This document shows, piece after piece, positions 17,407 to 27,748 of a DNA stretch of 40,035 nt. The DNA lies in contig JAKISI010000032.1 of the NCBI GenBank assembly GCA_021648685.1, positions 1 through 40,035 on the forward strand. Direction: 5' to 3'. This DNA comes from Candidatus Polarisedimenticolaceae bacterium. Its GTDB lineage: Bacteria; Pseudomonadota; Gammaproteobacteria; Chromatiales; Chromatiaceae. The translations under genes were made by a program, and so were the position numbers. Positions within the stretch are counted from its first letter, which is position 1; each line of letters begins with the position of its first letter. Under the pieces are notes generated by a model. That model was not told the origin of the DNA and did no database searches. It worked only from the letters and a program-made list of their open reading frames with translations.

Positions 17407-19335
17407 TTGAATGATATGGTAAAAAATCTGGTTCTGTGGGTGGTTATCGCAATCGTCCTGATGTCGGTCTTCAATAATTTCACACCAGAGAAGACTGTGG
17501 CACTGCCTATGCCTTACTCTGAGTTTATCGAAGAGGTAAATCGCGGAACCATCAGCGAAGTGGTCATCAATGGCCGCCAGATTGAAGGGGTTGACACCAG
17601 TGGAGCGGCGTTCACCACCTACACTCCCGAAGATGGAGGGCTTATCGGCGACCTGCTTAACAGCGGCGTAAAGATCATCGCCAAGCCGCCAGAGCCGCCT
17701 TCACTCCTGATGTCTATCTTGATCAACTGGTTCCCTCTCTTTATCCTGATCGGGCTGTGGATCTTCTTCATGCGCCAGATGCAGGGTGGCGCGGGTGGCC
17801 GGGGGGCGATGTCCTTTGGTAAAAGTCGCGCCCGTTTGCTGAGTGAAGATCAGATAAAGGTGACATTCAGTGATGTTGCAGGCGTTGAGGAGGCCAAAGA
17901 TGAGGTCTCCGAGATGGTCGATTTTCTTAGAGACCCCTCAAAATTCCAGAAACTGGGTGGCAAGATTCCGCGCGGCGTACTGATGGTGGGTGCACCAGGC
18001 ACGGGTAAAACCCTGTTGGCCAAGGCCATTGCAGGTGAAGCCAAGGTGCCGTTCTTTACCATCTCTGGCTCGGATTTTGTTGAGATGTTTGTCGGCGTGG
18101 GTGCTTCGCGTGTGCGTGATATGTTTCAAGAGGCCAAGAAACATGCCCCCTGCATCATCTTCATCGATGAAATTGATGCGGTTGGCAGACACCGTGGTGC
18201 AGGCCTCGGTGGCGGGCACGATGAGCGTGAGCAGACCCTGAACCAGCTGCTGGTTGAGATGGATGGCTTCGAGGGCAATGAGGGTGTCATCGTCATTGCC
18301 GCCACCAACCGTCCGGATGTGTTGGATCCAGCGCTGTTGCGTCCAGGTCGTTTTGATCGCCAGGTGGTGGTTCCGCTGCCAGATATTCGTGGTCGCGAGC
18401 AGATTCTGAAGGTTCACATGCGCAAGGTGCCGATGGCTGAAGATGCCAAGGCATCGCTGATCGCCCGAGGTACCCCTGGGTTCTCCGGGGCTGATCTTGC
18501 CAACCTGGTCAATGAGGCTGCGCTTTTTGCTGCACGGGGCAACAAGCGTGAAGTGGATATGGAGGATCTGGAGAAGGCCAAGGATAAAATCATGATGGGT
18601 GCGGAACGCCGCTCCATGGTGATGAGTGATGATGAAAAGAAGCTGACCGCCTATCACGAAGCAGGGCATGCCATTATCGGGCGTCTGGTGCCACGGCATG
18701 ATCCTGTCTATAAGGTGAGTATCATTCCTCGCGGGCGCGCCTTGGGTGTCACCCTGTTCCTGCCTGAAGAGGATCGCTACAGCATGAGCAGAGAGCAGCT
18801 GGAGAGTCAGATCTCCAGCCTGTTTGGCGGGCGGATTGCGGAAGAGCTGATCTTTGGTCCGGAGAGCGTCACCACGGGTGCATCCAACGATATCAAGCGT
18901 GCCACAGAGATTGCACGTAACATGGTGACCAAATGGGGGCTTTCTGAAAAACTGGGGCCACTCATGTATAGCGAAGATGAGGAGGAGGTATTCCTCGGTC
19001 GTTCCGTGACCCAGCATAAGAATATATCCGATGACACAGCTCATATCATTGATAGTGAGATCCGGGTCTTCATCGACCGTAACTACCAACGCTCATATAC
19101 CATGCTGACGGAGCGTGTTGATATACTCCATGCGATGGCGGATGCGCTGATCAAATATGAGACCATAGATGCAGATCAGATCGATGACATCATGAATGGA
19201 AGACCCCCACGTCCACCGGCTGACTGGGATGAGTCAGAGCCAAAATCCGGCGGTACCGGGGAGGCGACTGTTGAGGATGAGCCAAAGAGTGAGCAAAGTG
19301 AAGATACGATAGGCGGCCCTGCGAGCCAGCACTGA
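17407..19335 (+). CDS. ftsH: ATP-dependent zinc metalloprotease FtsH
   Basis: FtsH is the hexameric inner-membrane AAA+ protease that degrades misfolded membrane proteins and regulators such as LpxC and sigma-32. This copy has 642 residues. Two membrane helices at about 8-25 and 100-120 flank a periplasmic domain. The AAA module has Walker A GAPGTGKT at 195-202, Walker [12 protein letters not shown] and the arginine finger region [11 protein letters not shown]. The zinc site HEAGH is at 417-421. TTG 17407 is favoured because GAGGA ends seven bases before it; the ATG at 17416 (MVKNLVLW) matches the E. coli N-terminus but lies 16 bases from that site. The acidic C-terminal tail is variable in the family. 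Confidence 0.98.
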   Translation: MNDMVKNLVLWVVIAIVLMSVFNNFTPEKTVALPMPYSEFIEEVNRGTISEVVINGRQIEGVDTSGAAFTTYTPEDGGLIGDLLNSGVKIIAKPPEPPSLLMSILINWFPLFILIGLWIFFMRQMQGGAGGRGAMSFGKSRARLLSEDQIKVTFSDVAGVEEAKDEVSEMVDFLRDPSKFQKLGGKIPRGVLMVGAPGTGKTLLAKAIAGEAKVPFFTISGSDFVEMFVGVGASRVRDMFQEAKKHAPCIIFIDEIDAVGRHRGAGLGGGHDEREQTLNQLLVEMDGFEGNEGVIVIAATNRPDVLDPALLRPGRFDRQVVVPLPDIRGREQILKVHMRKVPMAEDAKASLIARGTPGFSGADLANLVNEAALFAARGNKREVDMEDLEKAKDKIMMGAERRSMVMSDDEKKLTAYHEAGHAIIGRLVPRHDPVYKVSIIPRGRALGVTLFLPEEDRYSMSREQLESQISSLFGGRIAEELIFGPESVTTGASNDIKRATEIARNMVTKWGLSEKLGPLMYSEDEEEVFLGRSVTQHKNISDDTAHIIDSEIRVFIDRNYQRSYTMLTERVDILHAMADALIKYETIDADQIDDIMNGRPPRPPADWDESEPKSGGTGEATVEDEPKSEQSEDTIGGPASQH

Positions 19336-19346
19336 AGGCTTGAGTC

Positions 19347-20186
19347 GTGTTTGTGGTTGACTGCGCAGGCAAGCTGCTCGATCTCTCCCGGCCCAGAGTA
19401 ATGGGCATTCTTAATATCACCCCCGACTCCTTTTCGGACGGGGGTGATTTTTTATCCGTTGATTCAGCGATAGAACAGGCTCATCGAATGGTGGAGGAGG
19501 GCGCCGCCATCATTGATGTGGGGGGGGAATCAACCCGCCCAGGTGCCCCGCCAGTCTCAGAGGCAGAAGAGCTGGATCGTGTGATACCTGTTATTGAAGG
19601 CATTGCATCTGATCTTCCTGTACCCATCTCCATTGATACCAGCAAGCCAAATGTGATGCGGGCAGCGGTTGCCGCAGGTGCTGGGCTGATCAATGATGTC
19701 ATGGCATTGCAGGCTGTGGGAGCGATAGAAGCTGCGGCAGATCTGAATGTACCGGCCTGTCTGATGCACATGCAGGGAGAGCCGCGCACAATGCAGCAGA
19801 GCCCCTGCTATGCGGATGTCGTATCAGAGGTGAAAGCATTTTTGGCACAGCGGGTTGATTGCTGTATCTCAGCGGGGATTCCCCGCAGCCATTTGCTGGT
19901 CGATCCCGGTTTTGGATTTGGCAAGACACTGGGTCATAATCTGGCACTGCTGCGTGATTTGCAACAAATCACAGAACTGGGTCTGCCGGTGCTGGTTGGT
20001 CTCTCACGAAAATCGATGATAGGTGTGTTACTGGACGAGTCTGTCGGCAATCGCATGTATGGCGGGCTGGCAGCCGCGGTGCTGGCGGCTGAACGTGGGG
20101 CGCGCATCATCAGAACTCACGATGTCAAGCCAACAGTCGATGCTTTGGCTGTTTCGACTGCAGTAATAAATAATAAAATGGGGTAG
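19347..20186 (+). CDS. folP: Dihydropteroate synthase
   Basis: FolP condenses p-aminobenzoate with dihydropterin pyrophosphate in folate synthesis and is the sulfonamide target. It has 279 residues with a TIM-barrel fold. Signature stretches are [54 protein letters not shown] and GLSRKSMIG, followed by the C-terminal RTHDV loop. The start is GTG 19347, eight bases after GAAGG, just past the ftsH stop. The ftsH-folP-glmM order is conserved across gammaproteobacteria and suggests one operon. Confidence 0.97.
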   Translation: MFVVDCAGKLLDLSRPRVMGILNITPDSFSDGGDFLSVDSAIEQAHRMVEEGAAIIDVGGESTRPGAPPVSEAEELDRVIPVIEGIASDLPVPISIDTSKPNVMRAAVAAGAGLINDVMALQAVGAIEAAADLNVPACLMHMQGEPRTMQQSPCYADVVSEVKAFLAQRVDCCISAGIPRSHLLVDPGFGFGKTLGHNLALLRDLQQITELGLPVLVGLSRKSMIGVLLDESVGNRMYGGLAAAVLAAERGARIIRTHDVKPTVDALAVSTAVINNKMG

Positions 20187-20215
20187 GTTTCCTGCTAATA
20201 GTTGAGGAGAATGGA

Positions 20216-21553
20216 GTGGATCGAAAATATTTTGGAACCGATGGCATTCGCGGACAGGTGGGGAAGGGGCATATTACTCCCGATTTTGTGCTGAAGCTGG
20301 GTTGGGCCGCTGGCCGCGTACTGGGAAAAGGCAATAACAGCAGTATTCTGATCGGTAAGGATACCCGCATATCCGGCTACATGTTTGAGTCTGCTTTAGA
20401 AGCAGGGTTAGTGGCGGCTGGAGTCAATACCCGCCTGCTTGGCCCGATGCCAACCCCTGGTATTGCCTACCTTACCCGAACCCTGCATGCGCAAGCCGGT
20501 ATCGTGATCAGCGCCTCCCACAACCCGCATCAGGATAATGGCATCAAGTTTTTCTCTGCCCAGGGGCGAAAATTGCCGGATGAAGTGGAGCTGGCTATTG
20601 AGCATGAGCTATCAAATAAAATGACTACGGTTGGCTCTGAAAACCTGGGTAAAGCAGACAGGGTAAGCGATGCTGCCGGTCGTTATATTGAATTTTGTAA
20701 AAGCACTATCCCGTCCACAATGGATTTCAGCGGCCTAAAAATTGTGGTTGACTGTGCCAATGGCGCAACCTACCACATTGCCCCTTTTGTTTTTGACGAG
20801 CTGGGTGCCGAGGTGGTTCGTATTGGCACAGAACCCAATGGGGTAAATATCAATGCGGGCGTGGGGTCGACCAGCCCCGAGCTGTTGGTAGAGACCGTAC
20901 TCAAGACCGGCGCGGATCTTGGTGTCGGCCTTGATGGAGATGGCGATCGGCTTATTATGGTCGATGAGCGGGGTAACATCCTTGATGGAGATGATCTGCT
21001 CTATATTATCGCCCGGTCGCGGCAAAAAAATGGAGGGCTGAATGGCTCAGTGGTCGGCACCGTGATGTCGAACCTTGGGCTTGAAATAGCACTGAAAGAG
21101 CGTGGGATAGGGTTTGAGCGCGTCAGCGTAGGTGATCGCCATATCCTGGAGAGGCTACAAGAGAAAGATTGGGCCATCGGTGGCGAGCCATCGGGGCATA
21201 TTATCTGCCTGGATCGCACCACCACCGGTGACGGCATCGTATCAGCGTTACAGATACTGGCCGAGGTGTATAAAAGCGGAAGGCTGCTGCGTGAACTTAG
21301 AGCCGATGTTGAGAAGTGCCCACAGGTGCTGGTCAATGTCCGGGTGGAGGAGGGCGGCAATATTATGGCGCTGCCAGCACTGAAAGAGGCGGTTATCGCT
21401 GTTGAGGTTGAGCTGAGCGGGCAAGGCCGTGTGCTGCTGCGTCCATCCGGTACAGAGCCGCTGATTCGCGTTATGGTGGAAGGGCGCAATGCGCAGCAGG
21501 TTTCCCGTTTGGCCGACCAGCTGGCCGACCGGGTGAAAGAATTAGTTGGATAA
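20216..21553 (+). CDS. glmM: Phosphoglucosamine mutase
   Basis: GlmM interconverts glucosamine-6-phosphate and glucosamine-1-phosphate for UDP-GlcNAc, feeding peptidoglycan and LPS. It has 445 residues, as expected. The phosphoserine loop is [12 protein letters not shown] with the active serine at residue 101. The metal loop is [13 protein letters not shown], the sugar-binding stretch [11 protein letters not shown], and the phosphate-binding C-terminal loop [15 protein letters not shown]. The start is GTG 20216 with GAGGAG six bases upstream. Confidence 0.98.
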   Translation: MDRKYFGTDGIRGQVGKGHITPDFVLKLGWAAGRVLGKGNNSSILIGKDTRISGYMFESALEAGLVAAGVNTRLLGPMPTPGIAYLTRTLHAQAGIVISASHNPHQDNGIKFFSAQGRKLPDEVELAIEHELSNKMTTVGSENLGKADRVSDAAGRYIEFCKSTIPSTMDFSGLKIVVDCANGATYHIAPFVFDELGAEVVRIGTEPNGVNINAGVGSTSPELLVETVLKTGADLGVGLDGDGDRLIMVDERGNILDGDDLLYIIARSRQKNGGLNGSVVGTVMSNLGLEIALKERGIGFERVSVGDRHILERLQEKDWAIGGEPSGHIICLDRTTTGDGIVSALQILAEVYKSGRLLRELRADVEKCPQVLVNVRVEEGGNIMALPALKEAVIAVEVELSGQGRVLLRPSGTEPLIRVMVEGRNAQQVSRLADQLADRVKELVG

Positions 21554-21574
21554 GGTGAATTCCACATTGATTTT

Positions 21575-21609
21575 GCGCGCATTGGCCGGTAAGCTAGCGC
21601 GCTCTTTTT
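21575..21609 (+). terminator. Candidate intrinsic terminator between glmM and tpiA
   Basis: GCGCGC at 21575-21580 pairs with GCGCGC at 21597-21602 around a 16-base loop, followed by CTCTTTTT... up to 21609. It sits in the 75-base gap between glmM and tpiA. The T-run is interrupted by a C, so termination may be partial. It may mark the end of the ftsH-folP-glmM unit. Confidence 0.4.
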
Positions 21610-21628
21610 CCATTGAGAGAGAAAGTAT

Positions 21629-22381
21629 ATGCGCCAACCATTAGTCGCTGGAAACTGGAAGATGAACGGCTCTTTGGCAAGCGCCAGGGAGCTGCTGGCA
21701 AGGATCAAAGCAGGGATAGCAGAGGTGGCTCGCGCAGAAGTGGTGGTTTGTCCGCCCTATACCCTCATCCCAGAGGTGCAGGCGCAACTAACTGGCTCGC
21801 CTATTGCCTGGGGTGGGCAGAACCTCTCAAGGGAAACACACGGGGCCTTTACCGGCGAGATATCCGCAGCCATGCTGCTGGATTTTGGCTGTAAATACGT
21901 CCTGGTTGGCCACTCGGAGCGGCGCACACGCTATGGCGAGGGCAACGTGCTGGTGGCAGAAAAGTTTGCCGTGGCAAGGGAGGCCGGGCTTATCCCGATC
22001 CTCTGTATAGGCGAGACGCTCGAAGAGCGGCAGCAGGGGGTCACTGAAAAGACTGTCGGCGACCAGCTGGCTGCAGTGATTGACCGAGAAGGCGTGGCGG
22101 CCTTGAGTGCTGCGGTTGTAGCCTACGAGCCGGTCTGGGCCATTGGGACAGGGATGACGGCATCGCCAGAGCAGGCACAGGCGGTACACGCCTTCATTCG
22201 TACTCAGGTGGCACAACGTGATGCCGAGGTTGCTGAGGGTTTGCGCATCCTCTACGGTGGCAGCATGAAGCCGGGGAATGCAGCAGAGTTGATGGCGCAG
22301 AGTGATATTGACGGTGGCCTGATTGGTGGAGCAGCCCTGAAGGCAGATGACTTTCTGGCAATCTGCAAGGCTGCAAATTAG
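21629..22381 (+). CDS. tpiA: Triose-phosphate isomerase
   Basis: TpiA interconverts dihydroxyacetone phosphate and glyceraldehyde-3-phosphate. The 250-residue length and beta/alpha-barrel motifs are standard. The N-terminal MRQPLVAGNWKMNGS carries substrate-contacting Asn and Lys. The general acid/electrophile His is in VLVGHSERR, the catalytic Glu is in AYEPVWAIGTG, and the phosphate loop is in LYGGSMKPGN and GLIGGAALK. The ATG follows GAGAGAGAAAG. secG lies 28 bases downstream, as in many gammaproteobacteria. Confidence 0.98.
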   Translation: MRQPLVAGNWKMNGSLASARELLARIKAGIAEVARAEVVVCPPYTLIPEVQAQLTGSPIAWGGQNLSRETHGAFTGEISAAMLLDFGCKYVLVGHSERRTRYGEGNVLVAEKFAVAREAGLIPILCIGETLEERQQGVTEKTVGDQLAAVIDREGVAALSAAVVAYEPVWAIGTGMTASPEQAQAVHAFIRTQVAQRDAEVAEGLRILYGGSMKPGNAAELMAQSDIDGGLIGGAALKADDFLAICKAAN

Positions 22382-22409
22382 TTTTTATTGAAATTTACTG
22401 GGATTACGC

Positions 22410-22775
22410 ATGCAAACAATTTTGGTTGCCATCCATCTTTTACTGGCTATCGGTTTGATTGGGCTGGTTTTAATACAGCATGGCAAGGGTGCTGACGCAG
22501 GTGCCGCCTTTGGAAGTGGCGCATCATCGACAGTATTTGGCTCGCAGGGGTCAGGGTCATTCCTCACCCGCAGCACCGCTGTTTTAGCGACGCTCTTTTT
22601 TGCCACCAGCCTGGCGCTCGCCTACTTTTCGATGCAGGGCACGGAACAGCCAAGCCTGATGGGAGCCGATGCTGTCCCCGTCATACAGGCGCCGGTCAGC
22701 GAGGTGCCTGCCATCCCTGAAATTCCAGCTGAACGCACGGGCGGAAGCGAGATCCCGGTTGTCCCAGAGAAATAG
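22410..22775 (+). CDS. secG: Preprotein translocase subunit SecG
   Basis: SecG is the small accessory subunit of the SecYEG channel in the inner membrane. This 121-residue protein has the expected two helices at about 3-20 and 53-72. Between them is the conserved cytoplasmic loop QHGKGADAGAAFGSGASSTVFGSQGSGSFLTR. A proline/glutamate-rich tail of about 40 residues follows, variable in the family. It sits between tpiA and tRNA-Leu, the common gammaproteobacterial position. Confidence 0.95.
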   Translation: MQTILVAIHLLLAIGLIGLVLIQHGKGADAGAAFGSGASSTVFGSQGSGSFLTRSTAVLATLFFATSLALAYFSMQGTEQPSLMGADAVPVIQAPVSEVPAIPEIPAERTGGSEIPVVPEK

Positions 22776-22827
22776 CAGTTGCCTGCGGGTGGGCTTTGGT
22801 GCTTTATAACCGCAGTAATATAGAATT

Positions 22828-22912
22828 GCCGATGTGGTGAAATTGGTAGACACGCCGTCTTGAGGGGGCGGTGGCGCAAGCCGTGCCGGTTCAAGTCCGG
22901 CCATCGGCACCA
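22828..22912 (+). tRNA. tRNA-Leu, anticodon GAG, CCA encoded
   Basis: The acceptor stem GCCGATG (22828-22834) pairs perfectly with CATCGGC (22902-22908), followed by discriminator A and an encoded CCA (22910-22912). The anticodon stem CCGTC/GGCGG (22855-22859 and 22867-22871) closes the loop TTGAGGG with anticodon GAG at 22862-22864. A long variable arm follows, as expected for a class II leucine tRNA. The T-arm GGTTCAAGTCC is canonical. It reads CUC/CUU codons. A TATAAC box at 22805-22810 could be its -10, but no good -35 is seen; co-transcription with secG is also possible. Confidence 0.97.
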
Positions 22913-22920
22913 ATAATTAA

Positions 22921-22957
22921 AATCGGTATCGCTGATTGCAGCGATACCGATTTTTTT
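22921..22957 (+). terminator. Strong intrinsic terminator after tRNA-Leu
   Basis: AATCGGTATCGCTG (22921-22934) and CAGCGATACCGATT (22939-22952) form a perfect 14-base-pair stem with an ATTG loop, followed by a T-run to 22957. Upstream A residues can extend the stem into the T-run. It ends transcription of tRNA-Leu and anything reading through from secG, insulating the nuo promoter downstream. Confidence 0.93.
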
Positions 22958-23013
22958 ACACACAAAAAAAGATAACCCATTGATTGCAAAGGTGTTTGCC
23001 TGAAACCTTTTGC

Positions 23014-23043
23014 TTGACATGAATTATCATCATGCACTAGACT
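23014..23043 (+). promoter_or_regulatory. Candidate sigma-70 promoter for the nuo operon
   Basis: A perfect TTGACA (23014-23019) is followed after 18 bases by TAGACT (23038-23043), which matches the -10 consensus at four of six positions. It lies between the tRNA terminator and nuoA, 70 bases before the nuoA ATG, leaving a leader of roughly 60 bases. This is the only good promoter seen for the 14-gene run. Confidence 0.6.
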
Positions 23044-23061
23044 GCGTGCCTCGTTGAATTA

Positions 23062-23094
23062 AACCGGGAATCTAAAGATTCAAATAACCCGGTT
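23062..23094 (+). promoter_or_regulatory. Nested inverted repeats in the nuo leader
   Basis: AACCGGG (23062-23068) pairs perfectly with CCCGGTT (23088-23094). Inside it GAATCT (23068-23073) and AGATTC (23076-23081) form a second palindrome. The outer arm ends one base before the purine-rich GGGGAGGG ribosome-binding site (23095-23102) of nuoA. It could be an operator on DNA or a leader RNA hairpin that affects access to the site. No T-run follows, so it is not a terminator. Confidence 0.45.
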
Positions 23095-23112
23095 GGGGAG
23101 GGCTAAAAAGCA

Positions 23113-23469
23113 ATGCTCGAAAATTATCTGCCCGTACTGGTTTTCATGATTCTAGGTGCCGTAATCGGTATGGTCATGGTAGGCCTTGGGTTTGTCCTTG
23201 GCACAAGAAAACCAGACGATGAAAAAGAGTCTCCCTACGAGTGCGGCTTTGAGGCTTTTGAAGATGCGCGCATAAAGTTTGATGTGCGTTACTATCTGGT
23301 CGCTATCCTCTTTATTATTTTTGATCTGGAAATTGCCTTTTTCTTTCCCTGGGCCGTGGTGCTCGATGAGATCGGCATGGTTGGCTATCTTGTAATGATG
23401 CTGTTCCTGGCGGTGCTGACCGTTGGCTTTATTTACGAGTGGAAGAAAGGTGCGCTGGAATGGGAATAG
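23113..23469 (+). CDS. nuoA: NADH-quinone oxidoreductase subunit A
   Basis: NuoA is a small membrane subunit of complex I near the quinone site. It has 118 residues with three helices at about 5-28, 62-82 and 88-108. The conserved loop [32 protein letters not shown] carries the cysteine and acidic residues typical of NuoA/ND3. It is the first gene of the operon and its end overlaps nuoB by ten bases. Confidence 0.97.
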   Translation: MLENYLPVLVFMILGAVIGMVMVGLGFVLGTRKPDDEKESPYECGFEAFEDARIKFDVRYYLVAILFIIFDLEIAFFFPWAVVLDEIGMVGYLVMMLFLAVLTVGFIYEWKKGALEWE

Positions 23470-23942
23470 AAGGCATTTTTGAAGAGGGCGTTATTACAAC
23501 GAACGCCGACAAGCTCATAAACTGGGCGCGTACCGGCTCACTCTGGCCGATGACATTCGGTCTGGCATGTTGCGCGGTTGAGATGATGCATGCAGCCGCA
23601 TCACGTTACGACATGGATCGCTTCGGCATCATCTTTCGTCCCAGCCCCCGTCAATCCGATGTAATGATTGTAGCCGGAACGCTGGTCAATAAAATGGCTC
23701 CGGCACTGCGTAAAGTCTACGACCAGATGGCAGAGCCACGCTGGGTCATTTCAATGGGGTCCTGTGCAAATGGTGGTGGCTACTACCACTACTCTTACGC
23801 AGTGGTGCGTGGCTGTGACCGGGTTGTCCCTGTTGATATTTATGTTCCAGGCTGTCCTCCAACGGCTGAAGCGCTGCTCTACGGCATTTTGCAGCTGCAA
23901 AACAAGATCCGCCGAACCTCGACCATAGCGCGTCAGGCCTGA
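23460..23942 (+). CDS. nuoB: NADH-quinone oxidoreductase subunit B
   Basis: NuoB carries cluster N2, the last iron-sulfur centre before quinone. ATG 23460 ([14 protein letters not shown]) gives 160 residues; an upstream in-frame ATG at 23439 lies deep inside nuoA and is not favoured. Cluster ligands are visible: the double cysteine in [12 protein letters not shown] in [16 protein letters not shown] and C in [27 protein letters not shown] is the quinone-site motif. It overlaps nuoA by ten bases, suggesting coupling. Confidence 0.97.
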   Translation: MGIEGIFEEGVITTNADKLINWARTGSLWPMTFGLACCAVEMMHAAASRYDMDRFGIIFRPSPRQSDVMIVAGTLVNKMAPALRKVYDQMAEPRWVISMGSCANGGGYYHYSYAVVRGCDRVVPVDIYVPGCPPTAEALLYGILQLQNKIRRTSTIARQA

Positions 23943-23944
23943 TC

Positions 23945-24649
23945 ATGAGCAGCACTACAATCAAAACAACACCTGAGCAGCGGATAGCCAAACTGGCTGA
24001 TGCGCTCAATACCTCATTTAATAAAAAAGGCTGTACAGTTGAGCAGGGTTTTGGCGAGGTTACGCTGACGGTTCCACGCGAGCGCTTGCTTGAGATTTCT
24101 TTTGAGCTGTATGGCAGTGCCTCCCCCTTCAGTTTTGATTTGTTGATAGATCTTTGCGGTGTAGATTATTTGACCTACGGCCAGGTCGAGTGGGAGACCA
24201 GCAGCGCCTCTCTAACTGGTTTTGGACGCGGTGTAGATCGTAGTTCTGAAATCGATACAGAGGCAGCCGACAGATTCGCGGTTGTCTATCATCTGCTCTC
24301 AATAGAGGACAACGTGCGAGTGCGCGTCAAGACCTATCTTGATAGCGAGCACCCTATGGTTGAATCTGTGATACCGGTATGGCCCGTTGCCGACTGGTTT
24401 GAGAGAGAGGCTTTTGACCTGTATGGGATTCTGTTTGAAGGGCACCCTGATCTGCGCCGTATCCTCACAGACTACGGCTTTGTAGGTCACCCATTCCGCA
24501 AGGATTTTCCGGTTTCAGGGCATGTAGAGATGCGTTATGACCCAGAGAAGAGACGCGTCATCTATGAGCCTGTATCAATCGAGCCCCGCACACTGGTGCC
24601 ACGAGTGATTCGAAACGACAACCGCTACATGAACGAAGAATCAAACTAG
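23945..24649 (+). CDS. nuoC: NADH-quinone oxidoreductase subunit C
   Basis: NuoC is a peripheral-arm subunit without cofactors. It has 234 residues and is separate from nuoD, unlike the fused nuoCD of enterobacteria. The signature [16 protein letters not shown], with [21 protein letters not shown] after it, is the complex I 30-kDa subunit motif. The N-terminal ~40 residues are less conserved. A loop at about residues 82-100 ([19 protein letters not shown]) looks like a lineage-specific insertion. It starts two bases after nuoB. Confidence 0.95.
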   Translation: MSSTTIKTTPEQRIAKLADALNTSFNKKGCTVEQGFGEVTLTVPRERLLEISFELYGSASPFSFDLLIDLCGVDYLTYGQVEWETSSASLTGFGRGVDRSSEIDTEAADRFAVVYHLLSIEDNVRVRVKTYLDSEHPMVESVIPVWPVADWFEREAFDLYGILFEGHPDLRRILTDYGFVGHPFRKDFPVSGHVEMRYDPEKRRVIYEPVSIEPRTLVPRVIRNDNRYMNEESN

Positions 24650-24661
24650 CGAACGCAGCCA

Positions 24662-25918
24662 ATGCCTGAGATTCGTAACTACACACTAAACTTTGGTCCG
24701 CAGCACCCGTCTGCACACGGCGTACTGCGCCTGGTGCTAGAGATGGATGGCGAAGTCATCGAACGCTCTGACCCGCATATCGGTTTGCTGCACCGTGGCA
24801 CCGAAAAGCTGGCAGAGACCAAGCCCTATAACCAGAACATTCCCTACATGGATCGCCTGGATTATGTCTCCATGATGCAGAATGAGCATGCCTATGTTCT
24901 GGCTGTGGAGAAGCTCTTAGGGATAGAAGCCCCGGAACGTGCGCAATATATTCGAACCATGTTCGATGAGATCACCCGTATCCTTAACCACCTGATGTGG
25001 CTGGGTACACATGCGCTTGATATTGGCGCAATGACGGTGTTTCTCTACTGCTTCCGTGAGCGTGAAGACCTGATGGACTGTTATGAGGCCGTCTCAGGCG
25101 CACGCATGCATGCGGCCTATTACCGCGTTGGTGGCGTCTACCGTGACCTGCCGGATGAGATGCCTCGCTTTGCTGCAAGCGATCTGAAGCGTGATAAAAG
25201 TGAACTTGATCGATTGAATGGAAATCGCCAGGGTTCGCTGCTGGATTTCATTGAAGATTTTACAGATCGTTTTCCAGGATGTGTTGATGAGTATGAGATC
25301 CTGCTCACCGAAAACCGGATCTGGAAGCAGCGTACCGTAGGCATAGGTGTTGTTACCGCAGATCGTGCCAAAGCGCTGGGTTTTACTGGGCCCATGCTGC
25401 GTGGATCGGGAGTCGAGTGGGATCTGCGCAAAAAACAGCCCTATGCTGCGTATGACAAGATTGATTTTGATATCCCTGTGGGTCTGAATGGCGACTGCTA
25501 TGATCGCTATCTGGTGCGTATTGAAGAGATGCGTCAGTCCAACCGCATCATCAGGCAGTGCATTGAGTGGCTGCGTAAAAATCCAGGCCCAGTGATGGTT
25601 GAAAACCACAAGATTGCTCCTCCAAAAAGAGCAGCCATGAAGAGCGAGATGGAAGGTTTGATACACCACTTTAAGCTTTTTAGTGAAGGCTACTGTACTC
25701 CGTCGGGAGAGGTTTATGCAGCTGTTGAAGCCTCTAAGGGTGAGTTTGGTGTCTATATCATCTCTGATGGTGCCAATAAACCCTATCGACTCAAACTGAG
25801 GGCTCCCGGGTTTGCGCATCTTATGGCGATGGATGAGATGGCCAAAGGGCACATGTTGGCTGACGTGGTTGCCTTGATCGGCACCATGGATGTTGTATTC
25901 GGCGAAATTGACCGCTAA
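24662..25918 (+). CDS. nuoD: NADH-quinone oxidoreductase subunit D
   Basis: NuoD is the 49-kDa subunit that shapes the quinone pocket and is related to the large subunit of NiFe hydrogenases. It has 418 residues, the normal size for the unfused form. It starts [21 protein letters not shown], where the HPSAHG loop contains a quinone-site histidine. [24 protein letters not shown] and the final [13 protein letters not shown] are family landmarks. Confidence 0.98.
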   Translation: MPEIRNYTLNFGPQHPSAHGVLRLVLEMDGEVIERSDPHIGLLHRGTEKLAETKPYNQNIPYMDRLDYVSMMQNEHAYVLAVEKLLGIEAPERAQYIRTMFDEITRILNHLMWLGTHALDIGAMTVFLYCFREREDLMDCYEAVSGARMHAAYYRVGGVYRDLPDEMPRFAASDLKRDKSELDRLNGNRQGSLLDFIEDFTDRFPGCVDEYEILLTENRIWKQRTVGIGVVTADRAKALGFTGPMLRGSGVEWDLRKKQPYAAYDKIDFDIPVGLNGDCYDRYLVRIEEMRQSNRIIRQCIEWLRKNPGPVMVENHKIAPPKRAAMKSEMEGLIHHFKLFSEGYCTPSGEVYAAVEASKGEFGVYIISDGANKPYRLKLRAPGFAHLMAMDEMAKGHMLADVVALIGTMDVVFGEIDR

Positions 25919-25927
25919 GACAAACAT

Positions 25928-26434
25928 ATGAGCGCGCTTGAGACAAAAAATAGAAACGAGCTGTTTACGCCTGAAATACGGGCGGAAATAGACCACGAGA
26001 TCGCCAAGTATCCTGAGGCTGAATCACAGTCGGCTGCGATGGCTGCACTACGCATCGTTCAGGATGCCAATGGCGGATGGCTAACTCAGGAGAGAATGGA
26101 TGAAGTGGCGGCCTATCTGGATCTTCCGCCCATCGCAATCTATGAGGTTGCGACCTTCTACTCCATGTATGAACACAAGCCCGTTGGCAGAAACAAGCTC
26201 TGTGTCTGTACCAACATCTCATGCATGATCAACAACTCTGATCAGATCGTTGAACACCTGAATAATCGACTGGGCATCAAGTTTGGAGAGGTCACCGAAG
26301 ACGGTCGCTTCTCCCTAAAAGAGGTGGAGTGTTTAGGGGCTTGTGGTGGTGCGCCAATGATGCAGGTCGGGCGTAAATATTACGAGAACCTCACGCCTGA
26401 AAGGCTTGATTCAATTCTGGACGAGCTGGAGTAA
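25928..26434 (+). CDS. nuoE: NADH-quinone oxidoreductase subunit E
   Basis: NuoE is a 168-residue thioredoxin-like subunit that binds the N1a [2Fe-2S] cluster. The ligands appear as C-x4-C in VCTNISCMI and C-x3-C in [11 protein letters not shown]. It stabilises the NADH-binding module together with NuoF. It starts nine bases after nuoD and ends five bases before nuoF. Confidence 0.97.
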   Translation: MSALETKNRNELFTPEIRAEIDHEIAKYPEAESQSAAMAALRIVQDANGGWLTQERMDEVAAYLDLPPIAIYEVATFYSMYEHKPVGRNKLCVCTNISCMINNSDQIVEHLNNRLGIKFGEVTEDGRFSLKEVECLGACGGAPMMQVGRKYYENLTPERLDSILDELE

Positions 26435-26439
26435 CGCAG

Positions 26440-27717
26440 ATGGCCAACGAAGTCATATTTAAAAACCGCGATCTGGATCGTCTCTGGGATATTGAACAGT
26501 ACCGTAGCCGTGGTGGCTATGAGGTTCTAACCAGGATTCTGACCGAGAAGACACCGCCCGCAGAGATTATTGACGGGATGAAAACATCCGGTCTGCGTGG
26601 CCGCGGCGGAGCTGGCTTTCCTACGGGTCTTAAGTGGAGTTTCATAAATCGCAGTGCGCCGGGTGATAAATACCTGGTATGCAACTCTGATGAAGGTGAG
26701 CCCGGCACATTTAAGGATCGTGATATTCTGCGTTATAACCCACATGCGCTGGTAGAAGGGATGTTGATCGCCAGCTATGTGATTGATGCGCATCGTGCAT
26801 ACAACTATATTCGAGGTGAGTTCTGGGAGCCCTATGAGCGTTTTCAGAACGCCATTGACCAGGCGCGTGCTGCCGGGTTTGTCGGGAACAATATCCTGGG
26901 GTCAGGCTTTGACTGTGAACTCAACGTACATCTGGGTGGTGGTGCCTATGTATGCGGGGAAGAGACAGCCTTGCTTGAGTCAATCGAAGGTAAAAAAGGG
27001 CAGCCGCGTTACAAGCCCCCCTTTCCTGCACATGTTGGTCTCTATGGGCGTCCCACGGTCATAAACAATACGGAGACGCTGGCCAGCGTGCCTACGATAT
27101 TGCGCGAAGGTGCCGAGCAGTTTCGCGACATCGGCGTGGAGAACAGTGGCGGCAGCAAACTCTTCTCAATCTCTGGACATGTTAAAAACCCAGGTGTTTT
27201 CGAACTGCCTATGGGCACCCCATTCAGTGAGCTTTTTGAGCTGGCAGGCGGCATGCGAGATGGGAGCAAGATCAAAGCGGTGATACCTGGTGGCTCCTCG
27301 TCGCCGGTCATTCCAGGTGAGATCATGATGGATCTGACCATGGACTATGACGCGATTGCCAAGGCAGGTTCCATGCTGGGTTCTGGCGCTGTCATTGTTA
27401 TGGATGAATCAACCTGTATGGTCAAGGTGCTGGATCGCATGGGGTACTTCTATTATGAAGAGTCCTGTGGCCAATGCACACCTTGCCGGGAAGGGACAGG
27501 TTGGCTCTACCGTATTGTTCATCGCATCGAAAACGGGCAGGGTCGTCCAGAGGATATCGATCTGCTGATGGATGTACAGAATCGCATTCGCGGCAAAACA
27601 ATCTGTGCCTTGGGAGATGCGGCCGCGATGCCTGTTGCAGGCATGTTGCGCTACTATCAAGACGAATTTCAGTATCACATCGACCACAAAAAATGCAAGG
27701 TAGGCGCTGGTACCTGA
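26440..27717 (+). CDS. nuoF: NADH-quinone oxidoreductase subunit F
   Basis: NuoF holds FMN, the NADH site and the N3 [4Fe-4S] cluster, where electrons enter complex I. It has 425 residues. The NADH/FMN glycine-rich stretch is [17 protein letters not shown], the second nucleotide motif is [20 protein letters not shown], and the cluster ligands are in [15 protein letters not shown] plus a distal cysteine in [11 protein letters not shown]. All are intact. Confidence 0.98.
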   Translation: MANEVIFKNRDLDRLWDIEQYRSRGGYEVLTRILTEKTPPAEIIDGMKTSGLRGRGGAGFPTGLKWSFINRSAPGDKYLVCNSDEGEPGTFKDRDILRYNPHALVEGMLIASYVIDAHRAYNYIRGEFWEPYERFQNAIDQARAAGFVGNNILGSGFDCELNVHLGGGAYVCGEETALLESIEGKKGQPRYKPPFPAHVGLYGRPTVINNTETLASVPTILREGAEQFRDIGVENSGGSKLFSISGHVKNPGVFELPMGTPFSELFELAGGMRDGSKIKAVIPGGSSSPVIPGEIMMDLTMDYDAIAKAGSMLGSGAVIVMDESTCMVKVLDRMGYFYYEESCGQCTPCREGTGWLYRIVHRIENGQGRPEDIDLLMDVQNRIRGKTICALGDAAAMPVAGMLRYYQDEFQYHIDHKKCKVGAGT

Positions 27718-27748
27718 ACCGGCTTTGTGAGCGATTAGAGACGACACG

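Noticed and set aside
17938-19089. Long open frame antisense to ftsH (383 codons)
   Set aside because: It mirrors the codon bias of ftsH, has no recognisable domain and overlaps a certain gene completely.
25094-25996. Long open frame antisense to nuoD and nuoE (300 codons)
   Set aside because: A shadow of two certain complex I genes.
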